Source: Candidatus Streptomyces philanthi (lineage in GTDB: Bacteria; Actinomycetota; Actinomycetes; Streptomycetales; Streptomycetaceae). Taken from it: DNA of 64,000 bases. Position numbers and translations under genes: made by a program. The notes beneath the pieces were generated by a model. That model was not told the origin of the DNA and ran no database searches. It was given only the letters and a program-made list of their open reading frames with translations. This document shows positions 1 through 7,924 of the stretch, piece by piece. How positions within the stretch are numbered: position 1 is the first letter of the stretch; each line of letters opens with the position of its first letter. The DNA lies in NCBI GenBank assembly GCA_018114805.1, contig CP073042.1, positions 1,240,001-1,304,000 on the forward strand, in the 5' to 3' direction.

Positions 1-475
1 TCGCCTCGGCGGAACCCGGCATGACCTTGGGGTCATCGGTACCGCTGAGCACGAGGGACATCGCGGGAGACAGCGACGGTCTCTCCCGCTGTGGCTTCTG
101 GTGACGCGGGCTTCCGGGCGGAGCGAATCCATGGGTCGCGGTCTGCTGCGGATCGCTGACGCCGTAGCGGTACTGCGTCCGGTTACGCGTGCGCAAGTCG
201 GGCTCGGGCAGCGGGCCGTAACGGAATCCGAATCCTGCCATGCATCGCGTGACGAGAGCGTGTCGGGCTCGTGCGAACGTGTCCTCCTCACGGTTGGTGA
301 GCACATAGCCTTCCACGGGCAGGGGCCGGTTCTCGGGCTTCGTGATCACGGGAATCGCAGAGTTGTTGACAGAGGGCGGTGGATCGGCGGAGGGAGCGGA
401 TTCCACGGAACACCCGACCGCCGCCACGGACACCGTCAGGAAAAGGGCGGAAAATGCACGGATGGGAACTCGTAT
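1..475 (-). CDS. putative lipoprotein, cut by window edge
   Basis: The gene reads leftward and its 3' end lies outside the window. The deduced N terminus is basic (RIRVPIRAF), then hydrophobic, then has the lipobox VAAVGC with the lipidated Cys codon at 410-412, so the mature protein should be anchored outside the membrane. The mature part contains CMAGFGFRYGPLPEP, which I associate from memory with small actinobacterial lipoproteins of unknown role. No ATG, GTG or TTG lies in frame between the in-frame TGA at 497-499 and the signal peptide, so the start was lost or a small frameshift lies near 475-495. It lies just downstream of the I36-like gene on the same strand, but a strong hairpin separates the two. 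Confidence 0.6.
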   Translation of the reverse strand, partial: MRVPIRAFSALFLTVSVAAVGCSVESAPSADPPPSVNNSAIPVITKPENRPLPVEGYVLTNREEDTFARARHALVTRCMAGFGFRYGPLPEPDLRTRNRTQYRYGVSDPQQTATHGFAPPGSPRHQKPQRERPSLSPAMSLVLSGTDDPKVMPGSAEA

Positions 476-512
476 GCGGGCAACAGCCTCGATCTGTCAG
501 AGCGATAGGAAA

Positions 513-541
513 GTGCCCCGCCCAGAGGCCGGGCGGGGCAC
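513..541. terminator. intrinsic terminator hairpin
   Basis: An 11-bp perfect stem (GTGCCCCGCCC pairing with GGGCGGGGCAC) with a 7-nt loop follows the stop codon of the I36-like gene by about 17 nt. It lies between two leftward genes and probably ends the first transcript. Confidence 0.8.
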
Positions 542-557
542 AACGCCGAGCGTCACA

Positions 558-973
558 TCAGTGGTCCCACTTGCCCGACGCGTTGTTGTTCTTCGTCGTG
601 GAGAGGTTGACCCAGGTCCAGGCCGGAACGCCGTCCCAATCCCCGATGTAGTTGCTGTTCGCGTAGATTCTGATCCCGTTCCCCTGGTCCCAGTTGGTCG
701 CCGAGGCCGCGTTGTTCTTCACGGGCAGGCCGGCGCCGGCACTGCCCGCATCGCTGGCCGTGAACACGTACCCCGCGTAGTTGCTGATGTCGTAAAGGTG
801 CTTGAACATCGCACCCTTGAGATCTGAGTTGTAGTACAGGCAGACGTACTTGTCCTCACACCCCCTGCCGTGACCGGCTTCGGGGCAGCCGACGCGGGGG
901 CCGTGGCGAACGCCGTTCCCATAGCGGCCATGCCGACCACGCCAAAGGCGAGCAGGCGAAGCTTCTTCTTCAT
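558..973 (-). pseudogene. secreted peptidase inhibitor family I36-like protein, frameshifted
   Basis: The first 31 or so residues are a classic Sec signal peptide: MKKK, a hydrophobic core, then ATAPASAA. The mature part, read in the next frame, carries paired cysteines (CEDKYVC) and the Trp/Asn/Gly-rich pattern NYIGDWDG of small secreted I36-type (SMPI-like) Streptomyces proteins. Members of that family are known or proposed metalloprotease inhibitors; inhibition is not shown here. The two frames meet in a run of five C (861-865 on the plus strand). A run of six would join signal peptide and mature domain exactly (TAGGCEDK), so a one-base loss in a homopolymer, real or technical, explains the break. 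Native length would be about 138 aa. Confidence 0.75.
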
Positions 974-1539
974 GTCCGTCTCATTTCGTTCGTATGCCTG
1001 AATTTCTGCTTCCTGCATTTCCGCGCACGTACTGTCGTTCACCACGCTGATCGGCTCACCGACGCTCGGCGTATGGCCAGAGGGGTGGGCGCACTGGCCG
1101 GTTGCGCACTCCCTGGCCCGGCGTTCACCGCGCGGGCACACGGCGGGTACCGCGCGCGCTCGCGAAAGCGCGGAGTGATGTCGATGACTGGAGAGGAATG
1201 CGGAACGCACGCCAGGCTTCGTTTCAGGTACGGAAAGCGCCGTTCAATCGAGAGGTGCGGCGGCCCGGGAACAGAAGGGGGCCACAGTGCGTGGGTGGAT
1301 GACCCAACGCACGTCGCCGCTTTCACCCCGGGTCGCTTTCGGGCACCCGTAGGCATCGTCATTCATGGAGACTTCCTGTCGCGCTGTCGCATCGAATCAC
1401 GGAGCCTGATCGCCCGCCTACGAACTATTGCGCCATAAACGCTTGTTGGCGCATATGTCCTCATGCATTGCGACACCACCCCTATCCGGCACGGGCAGGC
1501 ACCCGCCCACGCCGGCTTGCCACACCACGGCGGCGGTTC
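974..1539. other. intergenic region without a convincing gene
   Basis: Several frames stay open on both strands, but none shows a recognisable domain. The only structure I see is an inverted repeat at 1429-1453 (TGCGCCA, 11-nt spacer, TGGCGCA), which could be an operator. The region lies upstream of the I36-like gene and downstream of the leftward gene group at 1540-2568. Confidence 0.4.
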
Positions 1540-2004
1540 CTAGCCCAGGACGAACGGCGGGAGCTTGGCCACGGCCGCGCCGAGGGCGACCACCAGTTCC
1601 CGGTGGTCGGCCAGTGCGTCGGTGGAGGCCCAGCACCGCCGGTGTCGCCCGGCGTGCGCGCAAGAGTCGGCGCCGCCGCCGGTCACCTCCGCGTCCTCAC
1701 ACGCCACCCATCCCCCGTCCACGACCAGCACCACTTCGCCGGGCCGCCCGCGCGCGGCGGGTCGCTGGTCGACGGCGAGCACCCGGTGCACGTTCGGCAG
1801 GGTGAGGCCGAGGGCGTGCGGCACCCGCTCGGCCGCGCCCATCACCAACTCCCCGCCCCGCAGTACGACGCTCGGCGCCTGCAAGGGCCCCGCCCCGTCC
1901 CGCACCTGGAGCACCTGCGGCCAACCGGCCGCCACGTCGCCGGGCGCGTCGGCGTTGACCGGCTTCCACACCAGCAGGGTGACGCGTACGCCATGCGTGC
2001 TCAC
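1540..2004 (-). CDS. hypothetical protein, third gene of a small operon
   Basis: A 154-aa protein beginning at GTG 2004; the GTGA overlap with the stop of the upstream gene (2001-2003) sets this start. It begins VSTHGVRVTLLVWKPVN and contains hydrophobic beta-like stretches such as GEVVLVVDGGW and three Cys residues. There is no signal peptide, membrane segment or family I recognise. It is probably translationally coupled to the preceding gene and made in proportion to it, so the three leftward proteins may act together. Function unknown. Confidence 0.6.
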   Translation of the reverse strand: MSTHGVRVTLLVWKPVNADAPGDVAAGWPQVLQVRDGAGPLQAPSVVLRGGELVMGAAERVPHALGLTLPNVHRVLAVDQRPAARGRPGEVVLVVDGGWVACEDAEVTGGGADSCAHAGRHRRCWASTDALADHRELVVALGAAVAKLPPFVLG

Positions 2005-2384
2005 GAGGCGCCTCCCGAGGCGCGTGCGGGCACGGCGGCGGGCACGAGCCCGCACGCGTCGGGCGTCTTGCCGTTGGCGGTCATGACACCAGCCTCGGCG
2101 CCCCCGTCCGACCAGAAGAAACTGCCGGGCCCGGCGAGGGCGTCGAGCGCGAGTTGCACGCGGCGGGTGTTGGGACGGAGCGCGGCGGAACCGTTCGGCT
2201 CCCTCGCGAACAGCGATGCCTCATAAGCGAGTTGGAACTCGACGTCCGCGACAGGCTTCCACCGCGCCGCAGCGGGATCGAGCGGCAGCGCGTCGGCTAG
2301 GAAGAACCGCAGCACGGCACCGGACACGGTCCGTACGGTGTGCTGCCCGGTCAGCACCCGGGCTCGCGGATCGACCTCACCCAT
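2001..2384 (-). CDS. hypothetical protein, second gene of a small operon
   Basis: A 127-aa protein starting at ATG 2384, which overlaps the end of the upstream gene. It starts MGEVDPRARVLTGQHTVRTV and has a central block (ADVEFQLAYEASLFARE) that looks helical, then RRVQLALDALAGPGSFFW. Soluble, with no recognised motif. Overlaps on both sides make a tight three-gene unit. Function unknown. Confidence 0.6.
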   Translation of the reverse strand: MGEVDPRARVLTGQHTVRTVSGAVLRFFLADALPLDPAAARWKPVADVEFQLAYEASLFAREPNGSAALRPNTRRVQLALDALAGPGSFFWSDGGAEAGVMTANGKTPDACGLVPAAVPARASGGAS

Positions 2385-2568
2385 CGGCCGCCACCCCACG
2401 ATGACGCGGGCAACGGCAGGGCCCCCAGGCGGTGGAGCAGAACCGCGCCTCCCACTCGCCTTGCGTCATGGCCTCGGGGTCCACACGGATGGTCGTCGGC
2501 GCGGCGAGGGGAACCGGCTCCTCGCCGGGGCGTTGGCAGTAGACCTTGATGGTCATGGTGTGTTTCAT
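2377..2568 (-). CDS. small hypothetical protein, first gene of a small operon
   Basis: A 63-aa protein starting at ATG 2568 (MKHTMTIKVYCQRPGEEPVP). It has three Cys (one near the N terminus, two in STAWGPCRCPRH), so it might bind metal or form disulfides, although no export signal is seen. An upstream in-frame start at 2637 is possible but would add an unconserved-looking Arg/Cys leader. It opens the leftward operon, divergent from the XRE gene at 2681. Function unknown. Confidence 0.55.
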   Translation of the reverse strand: MKHTMTIKVYCQRPGEEPVPLAAPTTIRVDPEAMTQGEWEARFCSTAWGPCRCPRHRGVAADG

Positions 2569-2680
2569 GGGCGGTCCTTGCTGCCATACCAGACAATCAC
2601 GGATTGCGATCGTTCGCTTACAGCGTTGGCGCGTCATGCCTTAAGGTCCACGCTGGGCATGAGACCAACTGCCGCTTGGT

Positions 2681-3541
2681 ATGGGGCTAAAGAGACGAAG
2701 GGCGGGCCGAGGAGTGGAGCTGCACGAGGACGACCACAAGACGACCCCAAGAGCACTGATCGGCCGGCAGCTCAGACGACGTCGGGACGCCGCCGACCTA
2801 TCCCAGCAGACTCTCGCCGAGGCGATTGGCTACCCGGCTTCGTACATCTCGCGGGAAGAACGCGATGAGCGACTCCCCTCCGAAGCCCTTGCACAGGCCC
2901 TGGACGAACACATCGACACACTGGGGCTGTTCGCGGATTTGCGGTCGATGGCCGAGGAGGCCCTGGTCGCAGCATACTCACAAAATTTCATCGACCAAGA
3001 GTCGCGCGCAGCGCGCATCGAGGTCTTCACAAGCTCGATCATCCCGCGACTCCTGCAAACAAAGGATTACGCGCGGGAGCTACTCAGGACCAGCTTGCCT
3101 ACCGACCTCGCCAACGAGGTTGACCTGCGCGTTCAGTCGCGACTCGAAAGACAGAAGATGTTCGAACGCGACGCCCCACCCTTCTTCTGGACCATCTTCG
3201 ATGAAGCGGCACTTCGCCGATTCGTCGCCAGCAAAAGCGTGATGGCGAACCAAATGCGACGACTCCTGCAATACGCGCAGGAGCCGTACACAGAGGTTCA
3301 AGTGCTGGCTTTTGATGGAGGGTTGCATCCCTTCCCCGGAGGCAGCGTGACTCTGCTCACTATGAAGGACGGCTCACGGAAGACCAGCCTCGTGGAAAGC
3401 TTTGGAACTGGGGTCGTAATCGACACACCTCGCGACCTGGTCGATCTGGAGCAACGGTTCGACAAAGCGCGCGCTCAGGCGCTACCGCAGCCCGCGTCCT
3501 TGGCACTGATCCGCACCTACTTGAAGGAGTACGAACGATGA
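2681..3541 (+). CDS. XRE-family regulator with DUF5753 domain
   Basis: A 286-aa protein. Residues about 26-80 form a helix-turn-helix (LIGRQLRRRRDAADLSQQTL, then YPASYISREERDERLPSEA). The rest is the DUF5753 module, with typical signatures IIPRLLQTKDYARELLR, then FDEAALRRFV, then DTPRDLVDLEQRFD near the end. Regulators of this type usually pair with a DUF397 protein encoded directly after them, as here: its TGA overlaps the next ATG (ATGA at 3538-3541). Such pairs are linked in Streptomyces to development and antibiotic control; the target here is unknown. ATG 2681 lacks a clear ribosome site; GTG 2714 is an alternative start. Confidence 0.88.
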   Translation: MGLKRRRAGRGVELHEDDHKTTPRALIGRQLRRRRDAADLSQQTLAEAIGYPASYISREERDERLPSEALAQALDEHIDTLGLFADLRSMAEEALVAAYSQNFIDQESRAARIEVFTSSIIPRLLQTKDYARELLRTSLPTDLANEVDLRVQSRLERQKMFERDAPPFFWTIFDEAALRRFVASKSVMANQMRRLLQYAQEPYTEVQVLAFDGGLHPFPGGSVTLLTMKDGSRKTSLVESFGTGVVIDTPRDLVDLEQRFDKARAQALPQPASLALIRTYLKEYER

Positions 3542-3769
3542 TCTCCAATTCCTCTCAGCTTGATGGCTGGGTGAAATGGCTGGGTGAAGTCCTCGTACAG
3601 CGGCGTCGAGGCGAACGCCTGTATCGAATGGGCCCCCACGCACGCGGCCACCACCGGGGTTGTCCCCGTCCGCGACAGCAAGGACCCGCACGGCCCAGCC
3701 CTCACATTCGAGCCAGCCGCCTGGAACGCGTTCATCACCGCCGTCAAGGCCGGCGACTTCACCGGCTAA
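3538..3769 (+). pseudogene. DUF397 protein broken by a 13-bp tandem duplication
   Basis: The partner of the preceding regulator. The start ISNSSQLDGWVK and the later VRDSKDPHGPALTFEP are hallmark DUF397 segments, but they lie in different frames. The cause is an exact 13-bp duplication (3563-3575 repeated at 3576-3588). Removing one copy gives a 72-aa protein reading DGWVKSSYSGVEANACIEW and on to the TAA at 3769, a normal length. As written, translation from ATG 3538 runs in the wrong frame past the end. A GTG at 3584 could start a shorter product in the right frame. Confidence 0.85.
3563..3588 (+). repeat. perfect 13-bp tandem duplication
   Basis: ATGGCTGGGTGAA occurs twice back to back inside the DUF397 gene, and collapsing it restores the frame. 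Confidence 0.97.
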
Positions 3770-3787
3770 CCGGCCATCCAGTACGCA

Positions 3788-3830
3788 AGGCGCCCCGAGT
3801 CAGCCACAGCCTGGCTGACTCGGGGCGCCT
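3788..3830. terminator. strong bidirectional terminator
   Basis: A perfect 19-bp stem (AGGCGCCCCGAGTCAGCCA and its complement) with a 5-nt loop sits between the end of the DUF397 gene and the end of the leftward methyltransferase gene. It can serve both converging transcripts. Confidence 0.92.
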
Positions 3831-3910
3831 CATGCGTGGGCTCACGCCTCACACCGGCGAGGAGTTGCCAGGGGCGTCCAGCCACGCCCGCTGCCCGTCC
3901 CGCGTGACCG

Positions 3911-5013
3911 TCAGGCCGAAGCAGTGAGGTCCGGGCTGCCGCAGGCCGTCCACCAGCGGTGCACCGACTCCACCTCGTCCCACAGGCAGCGCGGGCCCGA
4001 CTGGTAGACCGCAGCCTCCGGTTCACCACCGCGAATCACGACGGCGGCCCACGAGCGACTCAGCAGGTCGAAGAACCACGCCTTCGCGGTCCCCGCGTCC
4101 GGTTGGTTGACCACGTGGGCGCAGTCGGGCACGCGCAGGCCCATGACAAACCGCACGGTGTCGTAGCGGCCTCCCAACTCCGCCAACGTGAGCCGCGTAC
4201 GCGACACGTCGGCATCGCCCGGGAACTGCGGAACGTGGTCCCTGAATCGGTTCCAGTCCAGTCGCTGGCTGCGCAACTTCATGAACTCGACCATGCGCAG
4301 GAAAGGCCCCTCCGCGCTGCCGTCCTCTCGTACGGTCAGCCGGAGCAGAGCGTCCTGGTCGCTGTAGTGGGTGCCCCAGGGGGTGAGGACGGCCCCGCCC
4401 GGCCGCACCCTGTTGGAGCCAGTCCAGCGGGACCGTCCGTACGCCCGCGGCGACGATCACGCGGTCGTAGGGCGCCCCCTTCGGCCAGCCCCGCGCGCCG
4501 TCCCCTTGAACCGCCTCGGGTCGAGTCAGGCGCGCGCCAGTGCCTTGCGAGCCCGCTCGGTCACCACCGCGTCGATCTCGACGCTGACCACCTGGCCGCC
4601 GCCCAAGCGGTGGGCGAGGAGCCCCGCGTTCCAGCCGGTGCCCGTGCCGATTTCGAGTACCCGCATGCCCTCACGTCCAGGTCACGCAGCATGCCGGCCA
4701 CCACCGACGGCATGCTGGCGGAACTGGTCGGCACGGCCCCCGGGCTGGTCCCCGCGTACTGGCCGTCGTCCCACTGGGTGACGATGGGAACATTCGCCTC
4801 CGCCGCCCGCTGCCATCCGACGGGGTCGACATCGCGGGAGACGGGGACGCTACGACCGGTCGGCATGTCGTGGGCCCAGATGAGGTCCGGAAGGAACAGC
4901 GCGCGTGGCACGGCCGCGAACGAGTCCACCCACTCGGGGGCGGGTTCCCCTGCTGGGCCGAAGGGCCACGCCAACTCGTCGCTGACGCAGCGCCCTTCAC
5001 GATCGGCCTTCAC
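3911..5013 (-). pseudogene. PCMT-type SAM-dependent methyltransferase, several frameshifts
   Basis: Starts at GTG 5013, overlapping the stop of the upstream small gene (GTGA). The N-terminal part has AAVPRALFLPDLIWAHD and TSSASMPSVVAGML, typical of protein-L-isoaspartate methyltransferase relatives. Next comes SAM motif I, VLEIGTGTGWNAGLLAHRLG, then GDGARGWPKGAPYDRVIVAA. The C-terminal part has RPGGAVLTPWGTHYSDQDA and EFMKLRSQRLDW. These blocks lie in at least three frames, with breaks near 4671, near 4520 and near 4405. The intact enzyme would be about 365 aa. Relatives act on peptide or protein carboxyl groups, and some sit in RiPP clusters; the substrate here is unknown. Confidence 0.72.
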
Positions 5014-5165
5014 TTGCGATGGGTCCCGTCACCGGGTGGCATCTCACCGTCCGGGGGCGGCGGCGCTGGCGGCGTCCAGGGCTGCCCGGGGTGGCCGTCG
5101 CCCTCTTCCTCGTTGCCCCCGTGCTGGCCGCCGCCTTCGACGGCCGTACGGAACTGTGCTCGCAT
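5010..5165 (-). CDS. small Gly/Pro/Glu-rich peptide upstream of methyltransferase
   Basis: A 51-aa peptide from ATG 5165, which has GAGGG about 8 nt upstream; ATG 5216 is an alternative start. It begins MRAQFRTAVEGGGQHGG, has an acidic NEEEGDG patch and a proline run (WTPPAPPPPDGE), and ends GDGTHRK. Its stop overlaps the methyltransferase start, so the two are probably coupled. I do not recognise it: no Cys/Ser/Thr-rich core of a lanthipeptide and no FxLD or ATP-grasp-RiPP leader. Peptide substrate, chaperone or spurious frame all remain possible. Confidence 0.4.
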   Translation of the reverse strand: MRAQFRTAVEGGGQHGGNEEEGDGHPGQPWTPPAPPPPDGEMPPGDGTHRK

Positions 5166-5274
5166 CAGACAACCCTCACTGTGTGGAGTGACGTGGCGAT
5201 GCCGAATGGCATGCAACTCAATGATTCCCAGAGGAGGAGCGACTGTGCACTTCTTTCTCGTTACAGACTAAAAA

Positions 5275-6108
5275 TCATGCTCGGCAGACAGCGGACCATT
5301 CTGCTAGCAGAACCCTGGCCTCTCGACCGAAAACCGCGTATTCCTCCAGCGTCGAGAAAAACTCGACATGCATGTCGATGTCCCTTGGATCTCTCAGGAT
5401 CACCACACCCGTGGTGTTCTCCACGGTGACCAGGGAGTTGTCGTAAACCGTGAACGTGTCCATCGGGGCTATGGGCTTGTGACCTGCGGTCGGAATGACA
5501 CCGAGCTTCACGTTTGCCAGATGGCTCAACGAGGCCAGGTGGTCAATCTGCATCGCCATGGCAGAGGGCGGCAGCAGCGGCCACCGCACGGCCTGCTCCG
5601 TGAGAATGAAGGCGAATCGCTTCATTGTGTCGTACAGCACCTCCTGCCGCTCCAGTTTCCTCGCGATCGTCCTGCTGAAATCGGATGGAGCGTGAGCGAG
5701 GCTGGCACGGATGTACTCGGGCGTGGACAGAAGTCCGGTGATCATCGACAGCAGGAAAAACCGGAATTCCGTGGTCGAGCACTCCAGAGCCGGAAGCTCG
5801 GTCTGCTTCTTCTCTAAGCCCCGCCGGCGCAACGAGCGAAGGTCCTGCCATTCCGTGTTGGCGAGCCTCGCGAGGACGATGACCTCCTCGGTGAACTCTG
5901 GGGGAGCGGCCACGGCTCGGAGAATTCTCTCCAGGTCAAGCAGGCTCGCCTGGGCTCTGCCGTTCTCGATCCGACTGATTTTCGATTGGGATATGTTGCA
6001 ACGACGAGCGAGCCGGTCTCCAGTGAGGCCGGCTCGCACGCGTAGTTCTTTCAACACGGCGGCCAGTTCCCGCTTAGGCTGCCCGAGCTGCTGAGGATCG
6101 AACGTCAC
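5275..6108 (-). CDS. XRE-family regulator with DUF5753 domain
   Basis: A 277-aa protein from GTG 6108, whose GTGA overlaps the stop of the DUF6879 gene. The N-terminal HTH is clear (LKELRVRAGLTGDRLARRCN, then ISQSKISRIENGRAQAS). The DUF5753 part includes SMITGLLSTPEYIRASL, LERQEVLYD, TEQAVRWPLLPPSAM and LRDPRDIDMHVEFFSTLEEY. It sits in the middle of a leftward operon and probably controls that operon, perhaps with the DUF6879 protein in the role DUF397 plays for the regulator at 2681. Confidence 0.88.
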   Translation of the reverse strand: MTFDPQQLGQPKRELAAVLKELRVRAGLTGDRLARRCNISQSKISRIENGRAQASLLDLERILRAVAAPPEFTEEVIVLARLANTEWQDLRSLRRRGLEKKQTELPALECSTTEFRFFLLSMITGLLSTPEYIRASLAHAPSDFSRTIARKLERQEVLYDTMKRFAFILTEQAVRWPLLPPSAMAMQIDHLASLSHLANVKLGVIPTAGHKPIAPMDTFTVYDNSLVTVENTTGVVILRDPRDIDMHVEFFSTLEEYAVFGREARVLLAEWSAVCRA

Positions 6109-6620
6109 CCGTCGCTCACGTACTCCAGGAACGGTACGGACTCGGCCACGGCGATCTGCTTCCACAGGCGATAGGGCGCCGGGTCACCCTCGTACAGTTC
6201 GCGGTTAATCTGCGTGCCATCCGACCGGTAGTTCAACAGGACCACCTTGGACTCGTCGAACATCCAGAAGTCCTGTTCCGGCAGACCGGGGTTCTCCCGG
6301 TCAGTGAGGTCGAGGATGCGAATGTCCTCGCCCACCGTCACGTGATGCCGGTAGTAGTACTCGAACTCGAAGCGGAGGTAGTCCGAGAGCGGGCGGTTCA
6401 CCACGTGCACCCGCCCCACGCTCTTTCCTTCGGAGGTCCACTGCCGCACCTCGTCTATCCAGGGCGAGGAGTGGTCGTCCGGGGACTTCTCGCCGGCGAG
6501 AAAGCGCTTCAGCCTCTCCGCTTCCTGCGGCATCGTGTAGACCGGCAGTGTCTCCAGCCGCCACGCCGCACGTTTCATGGAATCGAAGCAGGCGTTCCAA
6601 GCGTCACCATCCAAGTGCAC
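6105..6620 (-). CDS. DUF6879 family protein
   Basis: A 171-aa protein from GTG 6620; a GGGAGG site lies just upstream and the start overlaps the end of the preceding gene. Typical family segments are AWRLETLPVYTMPQE, RFLAGEKSPDD, VGRVHVVNRPLSDYLRFEFE, EDIRILDLTDR, then DFWMFDESKVVLLNY and a C-terminal AVAESVPF. The family is common in Streptomyces beside DUF5753-type regulators and is of unknown function. Residues look soluble and cytoplasmic. Overlap with both neighbours argues for joint regulation. Confidence 0.85.
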   Translation of the reverse strand: MHLDGDAWNACFDSMKRAAWRLETLPVYTMPQEAERLKRFLAGEKSPDDHSSPWIDEVRQWTSEGKSVGRVHVVNRPLSDYLRFEFEYYYRHHVTVGEDIRILDLTDRENPGLPEQDFWMFDESKVVLLNYRSDGTQINRELYEGDPAPYRLWKQIAVAESVPFLEYVSDG

Positions 6621-6813
6621 GGAACGCCTCCCCGAGAACCGGCTCCGGGATCTCCACGAGCCCCTCCCCGGCGGGCGGGGTAAAGGCGTCGGAAACGTCG
6701 CCCTGTACGAGGATCGATCCCTTCTCCGTGCGGTACACGTTCGGGCAGTCCTTCTCTCCGCACTCGCCGCTGCCGTTGCCTGTGAGCCGGGTGAGTGCCG
6801 CACATTCGGACAT
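6604..6813 (-). CDS. small conserved-looking protein upstream of DUF6879
   Basis: A 69-aa protein from ATG 6813 with AAGGGGG upstream. It contains SGECGEKDCPNVYRTEKGSI and then LVQGDVSDAFTP; the Cys pattern near residues 5-28 could bind a metal. Small proteins of this form are often the first gene ahead of DUF6879 and XRE genes in Streptomyces (from memory). The stop overlaps the next start by 17 nt. Function unknown. Confidence 0.7.
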   Translation of the reverse strand: MSECAALTRLTGNGSGECGEKDCPNVYRTEKGSILVQGDVSDAFTPPAGEGLVEIPEPVLGEAFRALGW

Positions 6814-6901
6814 GCCAAACCCCCTTGCCCTGGCCCCGTTTGGGCCGCCTGACCACCGACAGTAGAGGCGGCGAAACACCGCGTCCACGCGTACTCGCGA
6901 C

Positions 6902-6919
6902 TATGCGTGTTCTTGCATA
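6902..6919. promoter_or_regulatory. inverted repeat ahead of the DUF6879/XRE operon
   Basis: TATGC, 8 nt, GCATA lies about 90 bp upstream of the first gene of the leftward operon, in an AT-richer patch. It is a candidate operator for the operon's own XRE regulator; the evidence is position and symmetry only. Confidence 0.3.
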
Positions 6920-7066
6920 AAGACGGCTAGGGCGCGCCACGCGACCCGGCCCGCCCGCGCAGTCAGGGCGCGCGCGGCCACGAGGGCGCCGCACCCGGCG
7001 GCTGGCCGCCACCCACCCCCGCGCCCCCGCGCCACCCACGCGCCCACACCACCCCGAACCCACGGC

Positions 7067-7092
7067 GTGCCCGCCCCGTCGGGGGCGGGCAC
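7067..7092. terminator. terminator hairpin
   Basis: An 11-bp stem (GTGCCCGCCCC and its complement) with a GTCG loop lies about 55 nt past the stop of the DUF4235 gene. It would end the leftward membrane-protein operon. Confidence 0.7.
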
Positions 7093-7145
7093 GGGTGCCG
7101 ACGGTGGGGACGGCGGAGTTGGCGGCGGGCAGGCGGGGCGTCTGG

Positions 7146-7412
7146 TCAGTCGGGCCAGGTGCCAGTCAGGCGGCGGGTGGCGATGGCCCCGGCCCGGTCC
7201 ACGGCGGTCTTGACGCCAGCGAAGATCGCGCCGCGCACGACGGCCGCCGCCAGCACCTCGCCCCAGGCGCGGTGCTCGTCGGTGGCGTCAGGCGCGTCGT
7301 CCTCGTGCCCGAGCCGCTTCCAGACCTGGTCGAACACCATGCCGGCGAGGACGCCGCTGGCAGCGCCCAGGGCGAAGCCCACGGGTTTGTAGGCGAGGGC
7401 GACCGGCTTCAT
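7146..7412 (-). CDS. DUF4235 membrane protein
   Basis: An 88-aa protein with a Gly-rich membrane segment (GFALGAASGVLAGMVFDQVW) and a second hydrophobic patch (AAAVVRGAIFAGVKTAVDRA), the DUF4235 layout. ATG 7412 overlaps the stop of the DUF3618 gene (ATGA). In actinobacteria this family is usually encoded with a holin-like protein and DUF3618, as here. The group is thought to act at the cell envelope, possibly under stress; no biochemical role is established. Confidence 0.85.
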   Translation of the reverse strand: MKPVALAYKPVGFALGAASGVLAGMVFDQVWKRLGHEDDAPDATDEHRAWGEVLAAAVVRGAIFAGVKTAVDRAGAIATRRLTGTWPD

Positions 7413-7924
7413 CGAGACCGCCGGACCCGGCGGGCGACGAGCAGCGTGACGACCAGTACGCCGGTCACCGCGAACAGCGGAGTGCGGTTGGCCCGGGCCA
7501 TGTGGACGCCCTGGGTGGCCTTCTCCAGCACCGGCTCGGGCGCCTTGTCCCGGGCGAGCTGGCCGACCTGGGTGGCCTTGTCGCGGAGCTGCTCGGAGGC
7601 GGCGACCGCCTTGGCGCGTACGGGCTGCGGGGGCTTCTCCCGCACCAGGTGGACGGCCTGTGACGCCTTGCCCTGCAACTGGGTCCTGGCCTGTGCGGTC
7701 TTCTCGTCGAGCTGCTGCCTGGCGGCTACGGCCTTCTCCTGCGCCCGAGCCTTGACGTCGGCCTTCTCCGCCAGGGACTGGACCGTCTCGCCCAGTTCCT
7801 CGCGCGTCTCCTCGGCCTTGACCGGCAACTCGCCGGTGGTGGGCTTGGCGGTGGACTCGCTGGACTTGGTGGAGGTCTTGGTGGTGGAACCGGAGTTGTT
7901 CGTCTGCGGTTTGCTGTTGCTCAT
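7409..7924 (-). CDS. DUF3618 protein, Ala/Gln-rich with C-terminal membrane helix
   Basis: A 171-aa protein. After a Ser/Thr/Lys-rich start comes TREELGETVQSLAEKADVK, the DUF3618 signature, then a long charged helical region with repeated REK/RDK blocks. It ends in a single hydrophobic helix (FAVTGVLVVTLLVARRVRR), so it is likely a tail-anchored membrane protein. ATGA overlaps at both ends couple it to its neighbours. Confidence 0.85.
   Translation of the reverse strand: MSNSKPQTNNSGSTTKTSTKSSESTAKPTTGELPVKAEETREELGETVQSLAEKADVKARAQEKAVAARQQLDEKTAQARTQLQGKASQAVHLVREKPPQPVRAKAVAASEQLRDKATQVGQLARDKAPEPVLEKATQGVHMARANRTPLFAVTGVLVVTLLVARRVRRSR

Noticed and set aside
1073..1438. Possible protein gene on the plus strand
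   Set aside because: Arg/Gly-rich with no domain, competing frames on both strands and no ribosome site.
3911..5216. FxLD lanthipeptide or ATP-grasp RiPP cluster
   Set aside because: The methyltransferase type is suggestive, but no dehydratase, ATP-grasp maturase or typical precursor motif lies beside it.
5019..5429. Plus-strand frame with a hydrophobic stretch (PGLPGVAVALFLVAPVLAAA)
   Set aside because: It overlaps the small peptide and the XRE gene on the other strand; the hydrophobic run is the antisense of a Gly/Pro-rich coding segment, and no ribosome site is seen.
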